Positions 56,809 to 64,000 of a stretch of DNA of 64,000 nt are shown in pieces. This DNA is from Allodiplogaster sudhausi (Eukaryota > Nematoda > Chromadorea > Rhabditida > Diplogasteridae). The DNA lies in contig CALZFC010000017.1 of NCBI GenBank assembly GCA_945643635.1, positions 3,342,001-3,406,000 on the forward strand. Direction: 5' to 3'. Position numbers and translations under genes: made by a program. A model generated the notes under the pieces. The model was not told the origin of the DNA, did no database searches, and worked only from the letters and a program-made list of their open reading frames with translations. How positions within the stretch are numbered: position 1 is the first letter of the stretch; each line of letters starts with the position of its first letter.

Positions 56809-56990
56809 TCTCCCTCTCTCTCTCTCTCTTTCTCTTTCTCTCTCTCTCTCTCTCTCCAGCCGTAATCTGTGATCGCATGGATATGGTGAGTGCTCTTCTG
56901 GCGGCGGGTGCGGATAGCAGCCTCGTGAACATGGATGGAGAGCGGCCTATCGACTTGGCGACGCGCCTGGATATCAAGACACTGCTGATA
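56538..56990 (+). pseudogene. Ankyrin-repeat exon(s), possibly MYPT/mel-11-like fragment
   Basis: After a CT-repeat acceptor at 56,859 the exon reads VICDRMDMVSALLAAGADSS, LVNMDGERPIDLATRLDIKT, an ankyrin unit ending like the TPLDIA unit of myosin phosphatase targeting subunits. An upstream CAG at 56,537 opens DDFSAAFLLWFAAAKADDVE, similar to the start of such an ankyrin array, but it hits a stop after VETT unless a GT before it is used. No further exons were recognised, so this is a fragment or a poorly resolved gene. Confidence 0.35.
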
Positions 56991-58582
56991 GTCTGGAATT
57001 CAATTTCTCTCTCTCTCTCGCTCTCTCTCGCTCTCTGACCCTATCATTAACTTTCTCCCTCCCACTGTTGGTTTGTCAGACTTTTCTCTCTCACAAACAC
57101 TCGTTTTTACGGCTGTTATACTGTGGATTCTCTTCTCATAATTAGTTGAGAATTTATTAATCTTCCTTTGCCTTTACCCTCCATTCAATAGTTTGATGAT
57201 GGTGAGTTAATGTGCAGACGAAAAATTCATCCAGCACTTGGTGGACTGCTCTTTTTCTCCTGTTTATTCTTTTTCGACGTAATATCATTGCAGTTTCAAA
57301 TGTTTTTTTCCGGTTTTTTAGCTACGTAATTTGTTTCTGTTGCGATAAACAAATATATGTCAATTATAAAAAGAGTATTCTAGCGACATATGGAAAGAGA
57401 GGGCGCGAAGCGACCGCGCAGAGAAGACAGAGGGGAAGATTGAGGAGATAGAGCTGAGGGCGCATGAAACGACGAGAGGAGGCACAAATTGTGCCAACGC
57501 GAAAATATGAAATAAAAGAAATACAAGGACGCAAAATGTTTCGGCAAAAGAGAGGGGAAGCAGCTTAGAATAGTTCCCATTATGCGTTCATTGTGAAAAA
57601 CGTTTAATTTTCAAAAAAATATTTTCCCGCAAGCGGGCCGGTGGTGATATATCATTCGGGAAATAGCTTTCTGTCAAACAAACTACAGAAATATACGAAT
57701 CGCACCAAAATTCCCTTATACAGGATTTTGAAATGGTATTTTTCGAATGCAAATTTCTCGTTTATCTTTGACTTTTGAATCTTTTTACTTTGCCGAAGTA
57801 TTCATATTAAGGATGTAGGCTGAATAGTGTAATCGGCTAAGTCATGAAAAAAATGGGTTTCATGCTCCTTTAAATATGCCATGAAAAAGGGCACTTCATA
57901 GGTTCTTTCTAGATTCGTATATTCTGATGTCTGGCAGGACCAGCAAATGAGATGGTTCCGTCCGGGACGCTGTCCTTCGCTTTGCTGCGGCAGCAGAGCA
58001 TGGATGCGAGAGCCTTACGATATTCGGTGCTGTAGGCATGCTATATTCTGATCATTTAGGAACAAACACAACTTCATTGGCGTATACAAATTTACAAAGT
58101 AATTTCTCCAAAAAAAAGCCGATGCATTACCCAATTAGGTACATAAACTAGCAAAAATGACCAGTAAGTATTAGTAACAGATTTAAAAAATTTGTAGATT
58201 GTGTTAGGGTCAAGAATACACAGCTCAAATCTTATCAGAATTGAGCCCATAAAATGTGTAATATGTATTTCCCCTATGAATTGCTTATGCTTATGTCCAT
58301 TCATCCAATAATAACAAAGACAAAGGCTGAGGTTAATGTTCCTATAGCTCCATGACTTTGAAAGCGAACCTTGTAAAGTAGAGAATGACGACATTGGTGG
58401 TGAGGGAAGTGTTGATGAAGAGACCAGCAACGTAGGTCACCGCGGGGGGCAGGCCATTCGTGGCGTCGACGAAGAATGCAGTGAAGAAGTCGATAGCAAA
58501 CGTCGCCGTCTAGCCGCCGACCACTACGACCGTGATCGTCAGCATGGAACGGAAGATGCGACGGTGGATGGAGAAGTGTGCT

Positions 58583-58622
<40 letters not shown>

Positions 58623-59255
58623 TGAACGAAAATAGAGGGAAACAATTAGAAAATAGTTGAAAATGTGAACCGTCCAAGTAATGAGCGTGGAAATTGATTG
58701 AGCAGCATCAACTCTTTGGACAAGGACAATGGGCGATATGGTGGATTGTCAAGTAGATTAATGACGCGTTGTCGGAACCCTACACACTCCACAAGAAAAG
58801 AACATGCTAAACGAGCCCAAAACCCCAAATTTTTCCATTTATTTTTTTTTTGCTGAAACTTACCCCAAGGGGGTTATTTAAAGGAGGCTTAAACTCGGAA
58901 ACTCCTAGCACGAAATGACCGATCTTATAGTACGATACATTTCAGCAACGTGATCCTGGCAATTTGCCAAGATCCTTGCTTCGAAACCTTTCACGTAAAA
59001 CATGCGTTTTATTGGGCGATTTAAAATTGGCGGTTTCCGTCCGTTTGGTGAATCATGAATATTCCGGTATATATTTTACGGCTACTGACCATATTTCACG
59101 GTCGCCGGTCATGATGTGCTCGGCAAACCTATTTGGCCGTAATTTGGTCAGGGAACTAATGTTAAATTTAAAGTTCTGTACAAATCACTAATATTCCCTC
59201 ATGATCAGGCGACTCATTTCAGATGCAAATTACTTCTTTAACTTTTAGTTTAGTA

Positions 59256-59304
59256 AATTTTTTTGCTATAAGGATGACAGAATCATCCTTATAGCAAAAA
59301 AATT
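59256..59304. repeat. Perfect 22-bp hairpin in srsx-like intron
   Basis: AATTTTTTTGCTATAAGGAT GA (59,256-59,277), a 5-base loop, then its exact complement (59,283-59,304). It lies in the long intron between exons 5 and 6 of the receptor. Confidence 0.88.
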
Positions 59305-61508
59305 GAGTTTTCGCCTCCTTTAATGCGAGGAAACCGAATATGAAGTACGTTTTGATCGATTTCGCCGTTTTCGAAAGTTTCGCTTCGTTTACGGTAAATG
59401 ACTAATTTGCTCCAAATTGCCAAAGAATCTCTACGAAGCGATTATTTGGAAAACCGAATATGAGGTTGTTTTTGCTTGATTTCGACATCTCAATAAGTTA
59501 CGATAGGTGTACGGAATCCATTATAAGAGATGAGGATTACTTTGTTGTTTCTCTGGCGTATTCATATCACGAATGCTCGTTATTTTCTTTCTCTCTCTGT
59601 ACATTTTGTGTGCGCGGACATTTAGTGCAGCTTGACAAATCATTAGATTTGTTCTTTTAGTTTTTTTGACTTGCAGTATGGTGAACTCTAATATTTGAAT
59701 CTGTTTTAGTCTTATATGGAATACAATAGCATTCTAATTTTCTCTCTCATGGTTTTGGTTTGGTTGTTTTTTCTTTGTATTGTTTTTCTGCTCGGATAGT
59801 GGCTTGTTGCTCCTCCGTTGCTGTTCCCTTGCCGTCTCGCTTCGAGTGTTGTTGCCTATCTCATGTGCCAAGACGGCTTTTCTCTTCCTCTCGTTGTTCC
59901 ACATCTTCACGATGGAAGAGGTCTGTTAATGATAAAACTCTGTTGAATCTTATCCTTCGAAAGGGCCTCCCCTCTCTCACCTCCCCTGCCAAAGTCCCGG
60001 CATCCTCACTTGTACTCTTTCGCTCCGCGAGGAGCAGACTTGTCCCAATATGCTCCGCAAGGGGGAGTGGTGTACAGAGCTTGGCTCTAGCGCCCTTCGT
60101 TCTTTCTCTCTCCCTCTGTATCATGCTAGCATGCTTACCATTAAATTGTTATCATTCCTCTGTAAGAGGTTCTTGTAAGATGAACTCGTCATTTTAAGCC
60201 TGTTGTTCTGTGTCGAAACACATCTTATGTATTATTTCGGAGGAGCCGAGCCAGGCATGTGTCATGTTTAATCATTTTGTCAAGTCCCGAGTGGCAGGTG
60301 CAAGGCCCTTGAGGGCACAGCTTCATTTGTCTTTTTGTCCCGGCCCCCCTCGCGACAATACAGGTAGTAAAGTAGGAGAATATTTTAAACTCCGTGGAAC
60401 TTTAAGGACTTTAAGAATTCTCACCGAGCCTTTGCAGCATTCGCCAGACGACAACGTAAATGATGAGCGCCAGCACATTCAATACAATCGTGCAGTTGAT
60501 CCAGGCAAACGCCGCCGCTCTGTGAAACATTGCTGGAAGCCAGCAGGCAAAATCGCTGAATTTTTTATGTTAATCAGTCTGCTCATCCGAACACTATTCT
60601 TAACCATTGAGAGATTTTCAAAATTTTTCAACAACAAAGAACTTAGATATTATGGCTTGACGATTATACAAGAATCATAAATGAGATATAACAGCAAGAA
60701 AAAAAAGAATATTCACAATGGGTTCTAAAAATGCTTTTAAAAAAGCTGTAAGAATACCAACTCTTCTCCGAGGAAGGCGTGCACAACTGCAATTTGACCA
60801 CTCGTGTAAGTAGGAACAAAGAATAAATGGCCAGTGAGATAGAGCGTCACGTTTTTGTATTTCTAGCTGGAATTCAATTGCATTTCGCACTAATACCTGC
60901 ATATATTGATTCTGCAAAAAAATTTGTGATCAAGTTATTACTGTAAAATATTAGAAAAAAATTGTACGAATAAACTATTTAAAAAAAATCTTTTTTTTTT
61001 TTAAATTTACTAGTTGACAGCTGTGCATGCGAGGAGCCGGTCAACAGCAATGGATACAATCAGAGCACCGCCAGCCAGAAGACCGATCAGTGGAAGACCC
61101 TGAGAAAAAGAAAACAATTAGTACTAATGTTATTAAATTAAATTTTTATTAACTGCTACCCGAAAACGAAGCAATTTTTACTAATTTTATTAAATCAATT
61201 TTTTCACACTTTACCTCGATTGCGAGGCAAGTCATCGGTGAGGTAACAATGGGACCGACGAAGAGGCCGGCGATCAGTGGCAAATGGCCGCAGATGTGCA
61301 TGGCATCCATAAAAGAGCAGAGTGCGATGAGAATGTTGCAAGAGCTGCCGAGCTCCCTTGAATAACTGACTGAATTTTTATTGTTGTAAAAAAAATTAAA
61401 TAAAACTTTTTTTTTGTTAAACATTAATCATTATTTTTTGGCGCAAAATTCACTTAATTATTTCCATTATGATTTATTAAGAGAGCCACTCTGTAAGAGT
61501 CGAGTACA

Positions 61509-62600
61509 CCCGAAAAAATAGTTTTTGAATTCATTAACAGAAATCATTTTTCTTATATAACTCGATCTGCTCTATTTAATGAGACCAATTTCATCATCAT
61601 CCGATTTTTTCCCTTCGGGATAGACCACTCTAACCATGAAAATTCATTGAGCCATAAATTCGTCCAAAAACCTATTTTGACAAACAATTTGCACATCATT
61701 CAATTTTATTTCGAAAGCGCTTCAAATTTCATCTAGGAATATGTTTTACAAAATTTTTATTTTGGCTGAGAAAATTGGCCTTAAATTATTTGAAGGGTCA
61801 GAGCAAACCAATTTATGATCATTTCCCACCCTGGAACCTAGATAGAAAGAAAGAGCGTGAAAATTTCTTCCAAATAAGCGACATAAAAAAAAATTCGAGG
61901 GTACAAATTTTTGCTATGACGCGAGCAATGCGCGCGAGTCGGTCAAGTGCGGAAATGTTTACAAAGTAGTTTTTTAAGCCTTTTTATTGTGCGGAACAAA
62001 ATTTTCCATATAAATCTAAGCTTTAAAAAATATGTATGTAACATTTGAAGATCTCCGTGAGAGCTTTTAGATGTTATACTTATACGATTTTCTATTATTA
62101 CAATTGAGCAAAGTTATGGATCTATGATGCGCTTGCACTGTGCCTTGGCAGCTGAAACGCGCCTTTTTGACTGACTCGCTTGCATTGCTCGCGTCTGAGC
62201 AAAAATTGGTACGCTCGAATTTTTCTTGAATGGTGCTTATTTTGCAGCAAATTTCACGCTCTTTCTTTCTATTTAAGTTCCAAGGTGGGGAAATGATAAT
62301 AAAGTGGTGTTCTGATCCTTGGCCAATTTTCTCTGCCAAAATAAAAATTTTGTAAAGCATGTTCCTGGATGAAATTTGAAGCGCTTTCGAAATGCTATTA
62401 AATGATGTGTAATTAGTTTCTCAAAAACAGGTTTTAAATGGATTTATGGCTCAACGAATTTTCAGGGTTAGAGTGGTCTATCCCGAAGGGAAAAAATCGG
62501 ATGATGATGAAATTGGTCTCATTAAATAGAGCGAATCGAGTTGTATGTGGAAAAGATTTTTGTTAATGAATTCTAATACAATTTTCGGGGCAAGGACCGC
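61509..62600. mobile_element. Foldback element with ~460-bp arms in receptor intron 1
   Basis: The left arm (about 61,509-61,960) and right arm (about 62,130-62,600) are inverted copies with scattered differences; for example GGGATAGACCACTCTAACC at 61,618 pairs with GGTTAGAGTGGTCTATCCC at 62,465. Open frames at 61,775 and 62,360 are mirror images. No transposase is visible. It is a second large palindromic element of the same style as 30,698-32,265, without sequence similarity that I can see. Confidence 0.85.
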
Positions 62601-62749
62601 TCGCAGCTTACGTTACATGTCCTCTTAAGGAAGATGCCAACTTGTAGCGGATTGTTGCCGCGACGACGCACAAGTTTCCGGAAACACCAAAGACGACAAA
62701 GAAGAGATAGAAGAGAATCAGCATGTTTGCAAACGTCCACTCCATTTGT

Positions 62750-64000
62750 TTGTCCGAGTGTAAGGTCGGTGAACTCAACGGTCCATCAATAAGCTCGAAT
62801 GCTTATAAGCTTGGCTTTACAATCTCGATATTCACGTTTTGGAGCTATTACGACTCTTATATGTATTAGAACAAGATCATAGTAGGGACTATTCCGATAC
62901 TCAAACTTGAGAGAATGTATTTAGCATGGCCTCCTGCCGCGGCATTAATCTTGCCGTTTGTCCAAGACAGGGATGTATTGGAATAAAATTTTTCATAACG
63001 GAAGTCGGAATTCGGAAGGCTCCTTTTCATAACGGAATTCGGAATTCGGAAAAAAAAGTTGTGCATACAGGGAAACTGGCTTGCAGGATGGACCTAGGGT
63101 GTAAGAGTTGGGCGATGGAAATGATTTCGGCCATGGGTATTCGATAGTTTCAAGCAGATGACAATTTGCAGCCAAATTCTCCAGCTGGAGTGGGTGACCT
63201 CTTTGATTGGTGCATAAGTAAGTGCACATCGACGTAAAAAGTTGAATGGTTTTCAAAAGTGGACTTAATGTGGACCGTTTAAAGCTTCTCTTTTTTTAAT
63301 TTGATTATTTTTGTGAAATAAATACAGAATAACGGTAAAAAGGGCTGAAAATGTCAAAAAAGTATTTTAACGCACATTTGTGCAGGTGTCCATGACATGT
63401 CCATGACATGCCCATGACGTGTCCTTGACATGCTTCTGACCAAGAATGGTCATGACCGATTGTCCTTGACATGTCTTGGACAAACGGCAAGATTAATGCC
63501 GTCTGCCATGCAGGAGTCCTCAGCAGGATAATCATCAAAAATATGATGGAAATATCTTGTTAGTTACGTATATTCTCAATCCCTTTCTGATCCACTGATG
63601 CCGATTTCAAGCATTAGACAGCATAAAATGTTCGTAAGAAGAACATCTAGACGAAGGAGTTTCCAAGAATGGTATTTGATCAGAACGAAGTTTCCTAGCA
63701 GATGATTAGAAAAGTACGTGCCCAGCGGCTTTCACTGGCCGATCGAAGAAATATGTGCACCGTTTTCTCCCACACAGTTATTAAAATAGTGTTTACGCGC
63801 CACACTACTGGCTCGAGGGCTTTTCCACTATTCTATTTAAAAATAATTGTCGGTTTAAAAATTTTTCCTTCAAGTAACGAGGAAGAAAAAATTTACATCA
63901 GCCTGAAAATTCGTCAGCGTAATTCTCTTGATATCCAAAATCGCGCGCGCACGCGCGCGTCTGCATGTGTCTACTTTACCTGAATATTGTGGTTCTTTGT
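62750..64000. other. Non-coding right flank
   Basis: No gene is supported. Near 62,985-63,055 the phrase TTTTCATAACGGAATTCGG is partly repeated. An 11-base tandem repeat lies at 63,389-63,440 and a CG-alternating tract at 63,942-63,960. The remaining open frames lack coding character. Confidence 0.5.
63389..63440. repeat. 11-bp tandem repeat (GTCCATGACAT)
   Basis: About four to five units, GTCCATGACAT, GTCCATGACAT, GCCCATGACGT, GTCCTTGACAT and a decayed fifth. The same words return inverted or single further right (GTCCTTGACATGTC at 63,461). Confidence 0.8.

Larger units (their letters stand above)
57909..62745 (-). pseudogene. srsx-like 7TM chemoreceptor with in-frame stop
   Basis: Seven exons with consistent phases: 62,612-62,745 (MEWTFANMLILFYLFFVVFG, TM1); 61,215-61,356 (CNILIALCSFMDAMHICGH, TM2); 61,019-61,099 (ALIVSIAVDRLLACTA, TM3 with a DRL motif in the DRY place); about 60,762-60,862 (KYKNVTLYLTGHLFFVPTYT); 60,425-60,554 (CTIVLNVLALIIYVVVWRML, TM5); 58,370-58,580 (RRIFRSMLTITVVVVG, then TAG, TATFAIDFFTAFF, TM6 and TM7); 57,909-58,040 (STEYRKALASMLCCRSKAKD, tail, stop at 57,909-57,911). 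The stop (58,510-58,512 region) stands where receptors of this type carry Trp, so TGG to TAG is likely. Without it the frame is complete. Intron 1 holds a 1.1-kb foldback element. Confidence 0.7.

Noticed and set aside
61775..62360. Mirror-image short frames in the receptor intron
   Set aside because: Same reason: the arms of the second foldback element.
63942..63960. CG-alternating tract (possible Z-DNA)
   Set aside because: Only about 18 bases; noted but too short and without context to support a function.

Overview
The window is nuclear DNA from a nematode-like animal. The evidence is the gene content and gene structure: a single-chain CAD gene (pyr-1 type), nematode-style seven-transmembrane chemoreceptor genes in tandem, Fer/Fes-type SH2 tyrosine kinases as compact many-exon genes, many short exons with TTTCAG-type acceptors, and a nematode Maverick/Polinton. 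Species cannot be set from sequence alone. Host exons are GC-rich, while introns and the Maverick are AT-rich. (GA)n/(CT)n microsatellites are everywhere, many of them starting exactly at splice sites.

Layout. 1-2,000: non-coding with GA repeats. 2,001-21,919 (minus): the complete CAD gene in about 38 short exons, N to C terminus running from high to low coordinates: glutamine amidotransferase, carbamoyl-phosphate synthase, dihydroorotase, aspartate transcarbamoylase. This one protein does the first three steps of pyrimidine synthesis. One intron holds a 398-bp hAT-like MITE. 22,000-25,350: no gene seen, purine/pyrimidine-biased repeats. About 25,350-30,228 and 30,229-35,531: a tandem duplication. 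Each unit holds a minus-strand 7TM receptor gene and the broken first exon of a second one. The two units differ by clean transposon insertions: a hAT MITE with a perfect 8-bp target duplication and a TIR MITE in unit A, and a 1.57-kb palindromic Tc1/mariner-type foldback in unit B.

35,772-41,772: two SH2-tyrosine kinase genes, head to head (inverted duplicates), with a matching TATA-containing module upstream of each. The minus copy is a pseudogene with several lesions. The plus copy has an open SH2 and kinase core, but it has lost a splice acceptor, carries a changed catalytic-loop residue, and lacks its last exon exactly where the Maverick begins.

About 41,830-54,473: a Maverick/Polinton of about 12.6 kb. 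It encodes an adenain-like protease, protein-primed DNA polymerase B (split by an A-run frameshift), a packaging ATPase (premature stop), double-jelly-roll major capsid and single-jelly-roll minor capsid proteins, several small Maverick proteins, and a 708-residue secreted/membrane glycoprotein with viral fusogen architecture. The integrase survives only as a C-terminal fragment at the right break, and no right terminal inverted repeat is seen. Replication, packaging and integration genes are broken, while the capsid, protease and glycoprotein frames are open.

54,474-57,900: mostly non-coding, with an ankyrin-repeat exon (possibly MYPT/mel-11-like). 57,909-62,745 (minus): a seven-exon srsx-like chemoreceptor with a TGG-to-TAG type stop in its sixth exon and a second large foldback element in intron 1. 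62,750-64,000: non-coding with a short 11-bp tandem repeat and a CG-alternating tract.
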